This document shows, one piece after another, positions 1 to 8,818 of a stretch of DNA of 64,000 bases. Source of the stretch: Paracoccus alkanivorans. Lineage in GTDB: Bacteria; Pseudomonadota; Alphaproteobacteria; Rhodobacterales; Rhodobacteraceae. The DNA lies in NCBI RefSeq assembly GCF_003697785.1, contig NZ_QOKZ01000001.1, positions 868,001-932,000 of the forward strand. Direction: 5' to 3'. Below the pieces are notes generated by a model that worked only from the letters and a program-made list of their open reading frames with translations, was not told the DNA's origin and searched no databases. Both the position numbers and the translations under genes were made by a program. How positions within the stretch are numbered: position 1 is the first letter of the stretch; each line of letters starts with the position of its first letter.

Positions 1-58
1 CTTCGGAGTAGCTGATTTCGCGGGTATCTGCATCTAGCTGTTTGGCTGGGGCGTTCAT
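1..58 (-). CDS. Thiamine-dependent dehydrogenase E1 beta subunit, N-terminal fragment
   Basis: Only the first 19 codons lie in the window, and the gene runs off the left edge. The ATG at 56-58 overlaps the stop of the upstream E1 alpha gene as ATGA, which indicates translational coupling. The peptide begins MNAPAKQ and ends ...ISYSE, which fits the start of an alpha-ketoacid or acetoin dehydrogenase E1 beta subunit. The partner would form the alpha2beta2 TPP enzyme with the neighbouring alpha chain. The family call rests mainly on position next to E1 alpha, because the fragment is too short to show a domain. Confidence 0.7.
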   Translation of the reverse strand, partial: MNAPAKQLDADTREISYSE

Positions 59-1056
59 GCGTTCTCCTCCGCATAGACATATTTGGCGAGGTCGGAGATG
101 CGCGGGGCGGTGCCCGATTTGGCGAACTCGATCCCGGCCTCAACTTCCTGTCGCGCCTCGGCGATGACCTTTTCCGCCTCGCTTTCGTCAAGGACACCAT
201 GCTCGATGAGTTCCGCCCGGAACCGCTGGATAGGGTCTCTGGCCATCCATTCATCGATTTCCTGCTTGGTGCGATACCGGTTGCGATCCGATTTCGAATG
301 ACCGCGCCAGCGATAGGTCAGGTTCTCGATCAGGCTCGGCCCTTCTCCCGCGCGGGCACGGGCAATCGCCGCCTCTACGGTTTCGGCCACCGCGGAAAAA
401 TCATTGCCATCCACGGTATGACCCGGCATCGCATAGGCCACCGCGCGTTCGGCAATATTCTTCACGGCAGTCGAGCGCTCGGTCGAGGTGGACATGCCGT
501 ATTTGTTGTTCTCGCAGATGAACACCACCGGCAGCTTCCAGATCGCCGCCATGTTCAGCGCCTCGTGAAACGCGCCTTCGTTATTCGCTCCATCGCCGAA
601 AAAGCATATGGCCACCGCACCCGTGTTCAGCCGTTTGGCCGTCAGCCCGGCCCCGACTGCGATCGGCAGCCCGCCCCCGACGATACCATTCGCCCCAAGA
701 TTGCCCCTGGTCACATCGGCGATATGCATTGAACCGCCGCGCCCGTGGCAGTAACCCTCTTCCTTGCCGAAGAACTCCGCGAACATGCGTCGAACCTCGG
801 CCCCCTTGGCAATGCAGTGCCCATGTCCCCGATGGGTCGAGGTGATCTTGTCCTCGTCGGTCAGGCCCATGCAGGACGCGACCGCCGATGCCTCCTGTCC
901 GATGGACAGGTGCATGGTGCCGTGAATAAGGCCGCGCATGTAGCTGTCTTCGGCCCCTTCCTCGAAAAACCGGATCAGATACATCTTGCGCAAGGCGTCG
1001 CGCAGCCTGGCCGGATCATAGTTACGGATCGCAAAGGGGCGATTATCATCGGTCAT
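55..1056 (-). CDS. Thiamine diphosphate-dependent dehydrogenase E1 component, alpha subunit
   Basis: This 333-residue protein is the E1 alpha chain of a 2-oxoacid or acetoin-type dehydrogenase complex, a cytosolic enzyme that cleaves its substrate with thiamine diphosphate and passes the acyl group to a lipoyl E2. RGHGH lies at residues 76-80, HGRGGSMHI near 104-112, and the ThDP/Mg motif starts with GDGANNEG at 154-161 and closes with the ENN at 182-184. The length is normal for the family. A GAGGA ribosome site precedes the ATG. It lies 12 bp after the SAF oxidoreductase and overlaps E1 beta, so the three look like one operon. The sugar-gene setting and resemblance to the second E1 alpha at 18156-19211 favour an acetoin-dehydrogenase-like substrate over pyruvate; this is inference. 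Confidence 0.9.
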   Translation of the reverse strand: MTDDNRPFAIRNYDPARLRDALRKMYLIRFFEEGAEDSYMRGLIHGTMHLSIGQEASAVASCMGLTDEDKITSTHRGHGHCIAKGAEVRRMFAEFFGKEEGYCHGRGGSMHIADVTRGNLGANGIVGGGLPIAVGAGLTAKRLNTGAVAICFFGDGANNEGAFHEALNMAAIWKLPVVFICENNKYGMSTSTERSTAVKNIAERAVAYAMPGHTVDGNDFSAVAETVEAAIARARAGEGPSLIENLTYRWRGHSKSDRNRYRTKQEIDEWMARDPIQRFRAELIEHGVLDESEAEKVIAEARQEVEAGIEFAKSGTAPRISDLAKYVYAEENA

Positions 1057-1068
1057 TGGACAAAATCC

Positions 1069-2394
1069 TCAGGCTGTGGCCAGCAGCATCTCGTCCTGGC
1101 GCGCGCGCAATGCCGCGATGCGGCTGCCGGCCGGGACCGATGCGTTGGCATAGGCAATCAGCTCGCCCTTGCGGATCGGCGCCGTCACGGCCGCGCCGGT
1201 CAGCAGACCACAGGGAATTGCCTGCTCCTTGCGGGCGTCCTCGGAGGTCATGATCCAGGCGCGGTAGCAATATTCGCCGATCTGGTCGAGCGCCTCTCCG
1301 GGTTGCAGATCCCGCTTGGCCACGGCGCAGACCTCGGCCACCGGGCGCGCCATCGGCACCATGTCGGCCTTGCCGTAGAGCACTGCGCGGGCACAGCTGA
1401 GCGGCACCTCGAGCGATGTCAGGTGATAGGGGCGGAAAAAGGTGAAATAGGGACCCTCGCCCATCTTCAGATCTTCCATGCGCTCGCGAATGCGCGGATG
1501 CCCCATCTCGGCAACCACGAACACACCGGGGGCCACGCCCTTGCCGATGGTGTAGTCCACACGCCCTGCCCCCGAAGACAGCAGTCCACCGTCGCTTTCG
1601 GGCACGAGCACCTTCGACAATTCATCGCGCGAACAGGCCGGACCGTGCATTCCCGGCTTGTCGGGGATCAGCCCTGTGGCATTGGCGATGGCGGCCATCT
1701 CGACCATGGTTTTCGAGCCGTCCACAAACTCCACCAGCATCCGGGGGTTCATGTTGCGGCGCTTCGCCTCCGCCTCGTAGTCTGCCGGGACCGCGTCGAT
1801 ATTCAGCGGGTTGTTCTTGCCTTTCCCGGCTGAAACGATTCGGTGCCCCATTGCCGACACGAATTCTATTAGTTCCATGCAGGAAGACGGCTCGTCCCCG
1901 GCCCCGAGGGTATAAACCACGCCAAGACGTTCGGCCTCTGCGCGCAAATAGGCGCCGATGGTGACATCCGCCTCGACATTCATCATGACGAGATGCTTGC
2001 CGTGTTCCATTGCACGAAGGCCAATTTCGGCACCGACGGCAGGGACACCCGTCGCGTCGACCACGACATCGATCAGCCCCGATTCCAGAAGCAGATCAAC
2101 CTTGTCCGTTGTCGCGACCTTTCCGGCCTCCATGGTCGAATTGAGCTGATCGAGGCTGCTCACCTGCTGCGCATGACCAGCATCCTGATAGGCAATCTCG
2201 ACGGCACGGTCCGCCGCGAAAATGTTCAGTTCCGAGATCGCGCCGATCTCGATTCCGGGCATATGCGCGACACGCGCAACGATATCGGTGCCCATCTCAC
2301 CCGAACCGACAAGGCCGACGCGAATGGGTTTCCCACTGTCCCCGCGCTCCTGCAGGTCACGGGCAAGTCCGGTCAAGGCGACATTGGTTGGCAT
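1069..2394 (-). CDS. NAD(P)-dependent oxidoreductase with C-terminal SAF domain (homoserine-dehydrogenase-like)
   Basis: This 441-residue cytosolic protein has an N-terminal Rossmann fold (VGLVGSGEMGTDIV, residues 26-39), a central homoserine-dehydrogenase-like catalytic part, and a C-terminal SAF-like segment (about 360-425, with LQPGEALDQIG and IRKGELIAYAN). Proteins of this architecture occur in carbohydrate operons and are poorly characterised; some are misnamed as flagellar FlgA-like proteins because of the SAF fold. It is the first gene of the minus-strand unit that continues into E1 alpha and E1 beta, and a good promoter sits just upstream. A role in oxidising or rearranging a polyhydroxy acid or ketose before the thiamine-dependent step is plausible but not shown. 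Confidence 0.8.
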   Translation of the reverse strand: MPTNVALTGLARDLQERGDSGKPIRVGLVGSGEMGTDIVARVAHMPGIEIGAISELNIFAADRAVEIAYQDAGHAQQVSSLDQLNSTMEAGKVATTDKVDLLLESGLIDVVVDATGVPAVGAEIGLRAMEHGKHLVMMNVEADVTIGAYLRAEAERLGVVYTLGAGDEPSSCMELIEFVSAMGHRIVSAGKGKNNPLNIDAVPADYEAEAKRRNMNPRMLVEFVDGSKTMVEMAAIANATGLIPDKPGMHGPACSRDELSKVLVPESDGGLLSSGAGRVDYTIGKGVAPGVFVVAEMGHPRIRERMEDLKMGEGPYFTFFRPYHLTSLEVPLSCARAVLYGKADMVPMARPVAEVCAVAKRDLQPGEALDQIGEYCYRAWIMTSEDARKEQAIPCGLLTGAAVTAPIRKGELIAYANASVPAGSRIAALRARQDEMLLATA

Positions 2395-2419
2395 GGTGCT
2401 TCCTCCTGAGTTCCTGGCC

Positions 2420-2457
2420 GGTATATTTGCACTTATGATATTTTGTCAATACTTATG
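2420..2457 (-). promoter_or_regulatory. Promoter of the SAF oxidoreductase-E1 operon with direct-repeat operator
   Basis: On the minus strand TTGACA (plus 2444-2449) and TATACC (plus 2420-2425) are separated by 18 bp, a credible sigma70 promoter. The heptamer CATAAGT occurs twice on the same strand (plus 2431-2437 and 2451-2457), exactly 20 bp apart. One copy is in the spacer and one just upstream of the -35 box. Same-face repeats two helical turns apart look like a regulator site; one of the two SorC proteins in the region is a candidate. Confidence 0.6.
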
Positions 2458-2621
2458 TTCAATCCTATCAACATGGCCAAACGGTGTTAAAAGCTTAGTG
2501 ACACGCGATTCTTCGCTTTCCAGAGCAAGAACAAATGTCATATAATTACCTCTAATGTTTGCAGCATGCCTGAGGTAATATCGGCAACTCTGCCAGGACC
2601 CCGATCAAGACGGAGAAGACA

Positions 2622-3299
2622 TTGCCACGACACTCCGACCCAGGACTTCCCGGCGCGTTATTGCTTCGCGATGCACTGCGCATCGTCAGACATGTCGCCC
2701 GTGAGGGACGCGATGTCGTCCAGCACAACACCAGCAAGGCCGGCAGGCCCGTAGAACAGATAGCAGGCGCCGCGATTGCCCAGGTCGATCGCTTTGCCCA
2801 TGGCGCCGAGGAGGTCGCGCATCTGATGCTCGGGGAAAGCGGCAAGGTCTGCCTCCCCGCGACCGCCCTGCAGGCCGGCGCATTGAACGCTTCGGCCTTC
2901 GCCCATGCCGCATATGCCGCTCTCGGCCATATTCTGCGGAATCTGGGCGCGCATAGCTGGCTGGTGTCCGAGGTCAAATCGGCCCGGGCCTTCGAATCGG
3001 TTCGCGGCACGGGCGACATCGAGCGCGCCACCGCCCTGGCCATCTCGATGCGGGACCATGGCGCCATTGCCGAGGCGCGAATGGATGCTGGCGTTCCGCT
3101 TGCCGGACAAGAGGCTGCGCAGCTCGCGTATTTCGGCCTCATGTTGTGGATGCTGGCCGACAAATCGTCCGACGATGCGCAAGAAGTACTCGATGCGGCA
3201 ACGGCCCTGTCACTTGCGCTGCGAGACGATATACTGAACGCTCAAGGCGACCGCGAGGCGATTGCCGCATTGCTGAAAGAATTTCGCGACCATGTCTGA
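2622..3299 (+). CDS. Hypothetical protein, first of an overlapping pair
   Basis: This is a 225-residue soluble protein with no domain I recognise. It is rich in Ala and looks largely alpha-helical, with no signal peptide or membrane segment. TTG at 2622 is preceded by GGAG at 2612-2615 with good spacing, which fixes the start. Its stop overlaps the start of the next gene by 8 bp, so the two are translated together. It is divergent from the SAF oxidoreductase operon with about 230 bp between them. Its place inside the sugar cluster hints at a regulatory or scaffolding role, but nothing in the sequence shows one. Confidence 0.65.
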   Translation: MPRHSDPGLPGALLLRDALRIVRHVAREGRDVVQHNTSKAGRPVEQIAGAAIAQVDRFAHGAEEVAHLMLGESGKVCLPATALQAGALNASAFAHAAYAALGHILRNLGAHSWLVSEVKSARAFESVRGTGDIERATALAISMRDHGAIAEARMDAGVPLAGQEAAQLAYFGLMLWMLADKSSDDAQEVLDAATALSLALRDDILNAQGDREAIAALLKEFRDHV

Positions 3300-3909
3300 A
3301 TCGTCGTTCCTTACCGTCGAGCTTCCCGACAGCCCGGACCCGATTCGTGTTGCCGTCCGGCGCATGCGATGGTTTCGCGCCTCATTCGCAACCGTCGTCG
3401 ACCGCGTCGGTCGCGAAATCGGCGCAACAATCGAAACCGACGAAGCAGCTCTCGCCCAATGCTTTGTCTCGTGGCTGCGCAAGGTCGAACACCTCAATCC
3501 GCATTCCGAAAAAACCCGGCGCGGATTTTTTGACCATGCCGCCGGCCTCATGCTGCGTGAGCTGATCAACGCGCAGCCCTGCCGAATAGTGTCACAGCCG
3601 GCCGAGCCGGACCCCGCCGATCCGGCGCATTTCTGGCCCGAGGGATATTGCTATACCATTTATTGCATGAATGTCCGCGCAGCGGCCATTCAGCAGGAAT
3701 ACGGGGAAGTGGCCGCGTCGGGAGAAGAAATCCACGACCTGCGCACCTGGTGGTCATTTCGGGAGAACACCACCAAGAATGGCGCAACCGCGGTGGCATT
3801 CTTCAAGCTGTTCACCGGCGGAACCCCCAACTGGCAAATGCCGGACAGCTTCAACCCGAATGACGCGACGCTTCTTTCTCCGACGTCATCGGCTCCCCGG
3901 CTGAACTGA
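3292..3909 (+). CDS. Hypothetical protein, second of an overlapping pair
   Basis: This 205-residue soluble protein belongs to a family I do not recognise. It has a helical N-terminal half and a Trp/Tyr-rich central part (FWPEGYCYTIYCMN, about residues 112-125), then WWSFRENTT near 155. It starts inside the end of the preceding gene, and its last 59 bp overlap tail-to-tail with the GlpD-like gene on the other strand. That convergent overlap could couple expression through antisense transcription. Codon use looks like its neighbours, so it is probably a real gene. The last dozen residues may be variable because of the overlap. Confidence 0.6.
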   Translation: MSESSFLTVELPDSPDPIRVAVRRMRWFRASFATVVDRVGREIGATIETDEAALAQCFVSWLRKVEHLNPHSEKTRRGFFDHAAGLMLRELINAQPCRIVSQPAEPDPADPAHFWPEGYCYTIYCMNVRAAAIQQEYGEVAASGEEIHDLRTWWSFRENTTKNGATAVAFFKLFTGGTPNWQMPDSFNPNDATLLSPTSSAPRLN

Positions 3910-5515
3910 GTGAAAGTGCGTCGATTTCGGCCCGCTTTCTCGCAGCATCCCATTCGAACACCCGCGCCGGGATCTCGGCCACCTCGCACGCAACCTCCGG
4001 GGTCAGATCACCTGAAATGGCAATGGCCGTCCGGCGCTGCAACAGATCCGCCAAGGTGACCACCCGCTCGTTCCGGCACAACCACTCAAGCTCTTCCCTG
4101 CTATAGCCGGGCAAATGAACCAGTGGCGTCTCGCCGCCCCTCAGTTGGGGCAGTATCCTGTCCAGCCGGGTGCCATATCGGGAAAGAAGCGCCCCGATCC
4201 GTGCGGGCGTGAGCGAGCAGTTTTCCGCCCTCTCGCCAATCCACGTCTCGCGCGCGTCACCCCTCGGGTAATCCCGCCCACCACCAATCTGCATTTCGTC
4301 GGTCTTTCGAACCCGCCGCTTGCCCAGCAAATCAAGCAGACGATCCGCCGCCTGCTCGGAAAAACCGCGAAACGTCGTCCACTTGCCCCCGATCAGGCAC
4401 AGGACCGGCGTCCCGGAACCCAGCTCAAGCTCCACGATCGAGTGATCGCGCGTCACCATCCCTATATCACCATCCGCGCGGGGCAATGGACGCACCCCGC
4501 TGAAGCGATGGCGGATCTGCGATGGCGTTACCGGAATGCCGGGAAATATCTCGCCGACCACCGCGCAAAGATATTCCGCCTCCTCATCCGAACAAATCGC
4601 ATCGTCGGGGTGTTCGATCCGATGATCGGTCGAGCCGATGAGAACCCGGCCCATGAACGGATACAACAGATTCACACGGCCATCGGCAGTACCGAAGTAA
4701 ATCATATGTCCGTTCAGGGCCTTTAGCAGCTTCGGGTTTTCCACCACCAGATGCGCCCCTTTCGACCCGCCCATGAGCCGCGACGGGATACCCAGCACAT
4801 CATTCACCTCGTCGATCCAGGCCCCGCCCGCATTGACGATGACCTTCGGCTTGACGCGATGCACGGAACCGCCCTGCATGAATGAGATCACCCCGCCTTC
4901 GACCCTCTGAATTTCAGCATGGTTTAGCGCTCGCGACCGGGGATGCATCTCCTCCCCGTCCAAAAGCAATTCCAGGCCCAGCCTCTCGGCATGGCTGATC
5001 TGTCCTTCGTAATACAGCCCGGCGCCGATGATCTCGCCCGACAGCCCCGCCACGAGGGCATCAAGCCTTTTGCGGCCCAGCATACGATGCCGCGGCATCG
5101 CTCGGAAACGCCGCCCATAAAGATCATACAGTATCAGCCCAAGACCGAGAATCAGCCCGCCCCGATCGTTCATTTTCGCATCCGCGCCGACAAATCTTGC
5201 CGCCGCAGCCCAAAGCCCCCCGAACCTGCTGCGAACCGGCACCAGCGATGGCAGCGGGCTGACATAATGCGGAGCATTGCGGAGCAGCCGGTTTCTCTCT
5301 TCGGCACTCTCGCGAACAAGCCTGAACTCTCCGGTTTCCAGGTATTTCAGCCCGCCATGCATCAGCCGCGACGAAGCAGCCGAGGCACCCGCGCAGAAGT
5401 CATTGCGCTCAAGCAGAAGGCAGCTGACACCTTGCACACAGAGATCACGAAACACGCCGCATCCGTTAATGCCGCCGCCAAGAATCAGCACTTCCGTTTC
5501 CTGAACGTCAGTCAT
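3851..5515 (-). CDS. FAD-dependent glycerol-3-phosphate dehydrogenase-like (GlpD/EryB family) oxidoreductase
   Basis: This 554-residue protein has the N-terminal FAD-binding fold (LILGGGINGCG, residues 10-20), the SSRLMHGGLKYL motif near 49-60 and a C-terminal helical domain, the full layout of GlpD-type dehydrogenases. These membrane-associated enzymes oxidise a polyol phosphate to a ketose phosphate and feed electrons to quinone. In erythritol pathways the same family (EryB) acts on a tetritol phosphate. Here it overlaps the alcohol dehydrogenase gene by 8 bp and sits among kinases and an ABC sugar importer, so a polyol phosphate other than glycerol 3-phosphate is likely. The 3' end overlaps the convergent hypothetical gene. 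Confidence 0.85.
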   Translation of the reverse strand: MTDVQETEVLILGGGINGCGVFRDLCVQGVSCLLLERNDFCAGASAASSRLMHGGLKYLETGEFRLVRESAEERNRLLRNAPHYVSPLPSLVPVRSRFGGLWAAAARFVGADAKMNDRGGLILGLGLILYDLYGRRFRAMPRHRMLGRKRLDALVAGLSGEIIGAGLYYEGQISHAERLGLELLLDGEEMHPRSRALNHAEIQRVEGGVISFMQGGSVHRVKPKVIVNAGGAWIDEVNDVLGIPSRLMGGSKGAHLVVENPKLLKALNGHMIYFGTADGRVNLLYPFMGRVLIGSTDHRIEHPDDAICSDEEAEYLCAVVGEIFPGIPVTPSQIRHRFSGVRPLPRADGDIGMVTRDHSIVELELGSGTPVLCLIGGKWTTFRGFSEQAADRLLDLLGKRRVRKTDEMQIGGGRDYPRGDARETWIGERAENCSLTPARIGALLSRYGTRLDRILPQLRGGETPLVHLPGYSREELEWLCRNERVVTLADLLQRRTAIAISGDLTPEVACEVAEIPARVFEWDAARKRAEIDALSLSSAGEPMTSEKEASRHSG

Positions 5516-6545
5516 TGAGAATCGCCACCTTGATCGCTTCGCCGCTCTCTGCGGTCTCGAATGCCTCCAGAGTCGAATCTAGCCCGTATCGATGTGTGAT
5601 CAGTCCCCTCACATCCATCCTGCGACCGGCAATCATATCGAAAGCCCGGTCATAATCACGCCGCGACAGACCAAAAGCGCCCGTCACCGTGATTTCATTG
5701 TAATGAATGGCATTCACATCCATCTCGGCCATCTCGCCCTTCGAAAACCCCGCAAACAGGCTGATCCGTCCACCATGCGCGGTCAGATCGCTCGCCTGCC
5801 GCGCAAGCGCCGGAACCCCGATGGCACAGATCACCACCGTCGCCCCCATCCCTGCCGTCTCTTCGCGGACGCGCACCGTAATATCTTCGTTTCGCGGATC
5901 AATCGTGGCGTCTGCCCCTCCTGTCATGGCCGCTTCCCTGCGATGGGCATTGGGATCGGAAACGATGATCCTTGCCGCTCCCCTCAGCCGCGCAAGATAT
6001 ACATGCAGGAGGCCAATCGGCCCCGCCCCCAGAATCAAAACAACGTCCCCGGCGGATACCCCGACCTTTTCCTGCCCGTTCAGCACACAGGCAAGCGGTT
6101 CGGCCAGTGCCGCCTCGTCGAAACCGGTCCCGTCGGGCAGCTTGCGGATATTACCGGCCGCGACGGCCTGTGCGGGAATACGGATGAACTCTGCGAAGGC
6201 GCCGTCGATCTCGTACCCCACAGCCTGTCCGTTCGTGCACAGGTTTTCGCGGCCGGTCTTGCACAGGTGACAGTGACCGCACGAAATCGCAGGGCATAGC
6301 GCAACCCGATCGCCCGAACTCAAACCCGAGCAGCCGCCCGTATCAACAACCTCTCCCGCAAATTCATGCCCCAGGATAGAGGGATACCGAACGCCGGCCG
6401 TCTTGCGACCGCGGAATATCCTGATGTCCGTGCCACAGATTGTTGCCGCGCGCACACGAATCAGCAGATCCCCCGATTCGAGCGCCGGAACAGGTAGTTC
6501 GGCCAGCACGAGATCATTGGGAGCAGTAAGAAGGGCGGCTTTCAC
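5508..6545 (-). CDS. Zinc-dependent medium-chain alcohol/polyol dehydrogenase
   Basis: This 345-residue MDR enzyme resembles sorbitol, threonine and other polyol dehydrogenases. Catalytic zinc ligands are visible as C37 in TICGTD and H60/E61 in GHEFAG. Structural zinc cysteines are at C89, C92, C95 and C103. The NAD site is GAGPIGLLHVYLA near residue 173. GTG is the start, with GGAGAG just upstream at plus 6551-6557. It begins a minus-strand pair with the GlpD-like gene and is divergent from the PfkB kinase and ABC importer, so it probably oxidises the incoming polyol or an intermediate. Its substrate cannot be read from the sequence. Confidence 0.88.
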   Translation of the reverse strand: MKAALLTAPNDLVLAELPVPALESGDLLIRVRAATICGTDIRIFRGRKTAGVRYPSILGHEFAGEVVDTGGCSGLSSGDRVALCPAISCGHCHLCKTGRENLCTNGQAVGYEIDGAFAEFIRIPAQAVAAGNIRKLPDGTGFDEAALAEPLACVLNGQEKVGVSAGDVVLILGAGPIGLLHVYLARLRGAARIIVSDPNAHRREAAMTGGADATIDPRNEDITVRVREETAGMGATVVICAIGVPALARQASDLTAHGGRISLFAGFSKGEMAEMDVNAIHYNEITVTGAFGLSRRDYDRAFDMIAGRRMDVRGLITHRYGLDSTLEAFETAESGEAIKVAILND

Positions 6546-6755
6546 AATCGTCTCTCCATTATATCATTTGTTCACACAAATAGATCTAACATCTGCCCTT
6601 AAGTTATCAACAAAAAATTTTTATTGTTATATTCCATACAGTTACGCCACATGAAGCCATGGCTCCTCGATCACTTTGGAGAATTTCTATTAACATATGT
6701 GTTGACTATATAAATAATGTGCGCTTCAATCTGCCGAGGATGAGGAGGAGAAGCC
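6546..6755. promoter_or_regulatory. Divergent promoter region between alcohol dehydrogenase and PfkB kinase
   Basis: This AT-rich 210 bp region has two palindromic elements. ATTTGT-TCAC-ACAAAT lies at 6566-6581, close to the alcohol dehydrogenase start. TTAACATATGTGTTGA at 6690-6705 is an imperfect inverted repeat that overlaps a plus-strand -35-like TTGACT (6702-6707). TTCAAT at 6725-6730 is a weak -10 candidate 17 bp further on. The kinase gene has a strong AGGAGGAG site. SorC-type control of both directions is likely, but the two palindromes differ in sequence, so more than one protein may bind. Confidence 0.5.
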
Positions 6756-7724
6756 ATGCCGCACGATTATTCTTCGATGGGATTCTACACGTTCGATTGC
6801 CTTGGCTGGCCTGTATCGGCCATCCCTCCGGGTGGCGGCACCTACCTTGTGGACGAAATCACGATGGCGGTTTCCGGCGCAGCCGGCACCGCTGCGATCG
6901 CCGGCGCGAAAATGGGCCTCGACACATTGGCAGTCGGCGGCGTCGGAGAAGACATGATGGGAGATTGGGTGCTCGACCGGATAGCATCCTATGGCATTGA
7001 TACCGGCGGCCTGCAGCGCTGCCCCGGCGTCCCGACTTCAAGCTCTCTGGTGCTGACCCGTGCGGATGGTTCGCGACCGGCACTACATCTCAAGGGTGCG
7101 ACCGGCGCATTCATCGTCGACCAGGACAGGTTCGATCATGTCACCGACGCCAAGGTATTCCATCTGGGCGGTGTCGGCCTGATGGACGCAATGGATGGCC
7201 AGCGGAACGCGGCGCTAATGAAGCATGCGAAAGAACGCGGCTGCATTACGACCGTGGATGTGTTCGCGGGAAGCCAGGACGACCTGCCCGATGTCGAGGC
7301 CGTCCTGCCCTACACCGATTACTTCATTCCCTCTGTAGAAGAGGCCGAAGCCCTGAGCGGGGTTTCGGATCTGCGCAGCATGGTGAAGTTTTTCCACGAC
7401 CGTGGAGCCGCATGCTGTGTCATTACCCTGGGTGAGCACGGAGCATATTATCACCATCGGGACGGCACGGCCTTCTCGGTTCCCGCGTTCGAGATCGACG
7501 TGAAATGCACTTGCGGCTGCGGCGACGTATTCAATGCGGGTTTCGCCACAGGTCTGCTGAATGGCCTGAACGCCCGCGACTCCGTCAGGCTGGCCCAGGC
7601 CAGCTCGGCATTGAACGCCACGGGGCTGGGCTCTCAGGCGGGTATCCGGGATCTCGCCCAAGTGCAGCAATTCATGAGTTCCCGTCCGACCCGACCGTCG
7701 GAACGGCTCGTCGGGGCAAGCTAG
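6756..7724 (+). CDS. PfkB-family carbohydrate kinase
   Basis: This 322-residue ribokinase-like protein has the glycine-rich N-terminal sugar-binding region and the C-terminal anion-hole and catalytic motif CGCGDVFNAGF near residue 253, where the Asp is the base. Such enzymes phosphorylate a sugar or sugar alcohol hydroxyl with ATP in the cytosol. The start is fixed by AGGAGGAG upstream of ATG. It is first in a plus-strand run leading to a complete ABC importer, 63 bp before the binding-protein gene, so it probably phosphorylates the imported substrate or a product of it. The substrate is not predictable from the motifs. Confidence 0.88.
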   Translation: MPHDYSSMGFYTFDCLGWPVSAIPPGGGTYLVDEITMAVSGAAGTAAIAGAKMGLDTLAVGGVGEDMMGDWVLDRIASYGIDTGGLQRCPGVPTSSSLVLTRADGSRPALHLKGATGAFIVDQDRFDHVTDAKVFHLGGVGLMDAMDGQRNAALMKHAKERGCITTVDVFAGSQDDLPDVEAVLPYTDYFIPSVEEAEALSGVSDLRSMVKFFHDRGAACCVITLGEHGAYYHHRDGTAFSVPAFEIDVKCTCGCGDVFNAGFATGLLNGLNARDSVRLAQASSALNATGLGSQAGIRDLAQVQQFMSSRPTRPSERLVGAS

Positions 7725-7787
7725 GCAAGCGACCCACGGCGCAAACGGCCCGGTTTCCTTCGGGTATATCTCAAAAGGGAGAGAAAC

Positions 7788-8744
7788 ATGACCACCCATT
7801 CATGCAAGGGGGCGATGATTGCTGCCCTGACGACCTTATGCCTGGCACTTCCGGCAACTGCCCAGTCTCAGGCGGATCTGATCAAGCCGATTGAGGATAA
7901 ACTGACATTCGTCTTCATCCCCAAGGTGATACATCCCTGGTACGACGTCGTTCGTGAAGGCGGGCAATTCGCAGTGGATGAGCTTGCCAAATCGGGCATC
8001 CAGGTCGAGATGATCTGGGATCAACCTCCCATGGCCGATGTCGCCGACCAGAACCGGCGCATCGAAACCAATATCGGACGGCAACCTGACGGGCTCGCGG
8101 TCGCCTGTCTGGATCAGGCCACCAATTCACAACTGCTGCGCGAAGCGAAAGAGGCGGGAATCAACGTCTATACTTTCAACAGCTTCTGTGACGAGGAATT
8201 TCCCTTTGTCGGTCAGCGCGACAGCTATGGCGACGGCTATGACCTTGGCAAATATCTCGCCGAACATCTGGGCGGTAAAGGCAAGGTCGGCATCCTGGCC
8301 GGGTCGCTGACGGCGACGGATCACGTCGAACGGATCAAGGGCTTCAAGGACGCGCTGAAGGACTATCCGGAAATGGAAGTGGTTTTCGAGCAGCCTGACA
8401 ACGATATCCTCGAGGAAGCCGTCGCCCTGACCGAGAACGCACTTCAGGCGCATCCCGATATCGCCGGTTTCTTCGGATCGAATGCCTCGAATCCCATCGG
8501 CGCGGCAAGGGCCGTCAAAAATGCCGGGAAGTCGGGCGAGGTGGCGATTGTCGGGATGGATGACCTGCCCGAAGCCGTGGATTTCGTCTGCGACGGCACG
8601 ATTACCGCGCTGAAGGCGCAGCGGCAGTGGGATATCGGTTACTGGGCGGTCAAATACATGGTCGCGATGAACCAGAACCACACCTGGCCGATGGATCACA
8701 ACACCGGGTCGCGCTTCATCACCAAGGATGATTGCGGCAAGTAA
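7788..8744 (+). CDS. ABC transporter periplasmic sugar-binding protein (RbsB-like)
   Basis: This 318-residue protein has a Sec signal peptide (about residues 1-25, cleavage likely after ALPATAQ) and a type I periplasmic-binding fold of the ribose/galactose group. GREAT similarity features are the segment beginning VFIPKVIHPWYDVVREGG and the C-terminal AIVGMDDLPEAV. It delivers ligand to the ATPase and permease encoded next. GGGAGAGAAAC precedes the start. The same operon carries the PfkB kinase, so a monosaccharide or polyol is the expected ligand. Confidence 0.9.
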   Translation: MTTHSCKGAMIAALTTLCLALPATAQSQADLIKPIEDKLTFVFIPKVIHPWYDVVREGGQFAVDELAKSGIQVEMIWDQPPMADVADQNRRIETNIGRQPDGLAVACLDQATNSQLLREAKEAGINVYTFNSFCDEEFPFVGQRDSYGDGYDLGKYLAEHLGGKGKVGILAGSLTATDHVERIKGFKDALKDYPEMEVVFEQPDNDILEEAVALTENALQAHPDIAGFFGSNASNPIGAARAVKNAGKSGEVAIVGMDDLPEAVDFVCDGTITALKAQRQWDIGYWAVKYMVAMNQNHTWPMDHNTGSRFITKDDCGK

Positions 8745-8818
8745 GCGCGAGGCGTGCAGGCCTCCCACGCCTTGCGCGCCGCCTCCCCATGAGCGTCAGA
8801 CAGTAAAGGCAAAGCAAT

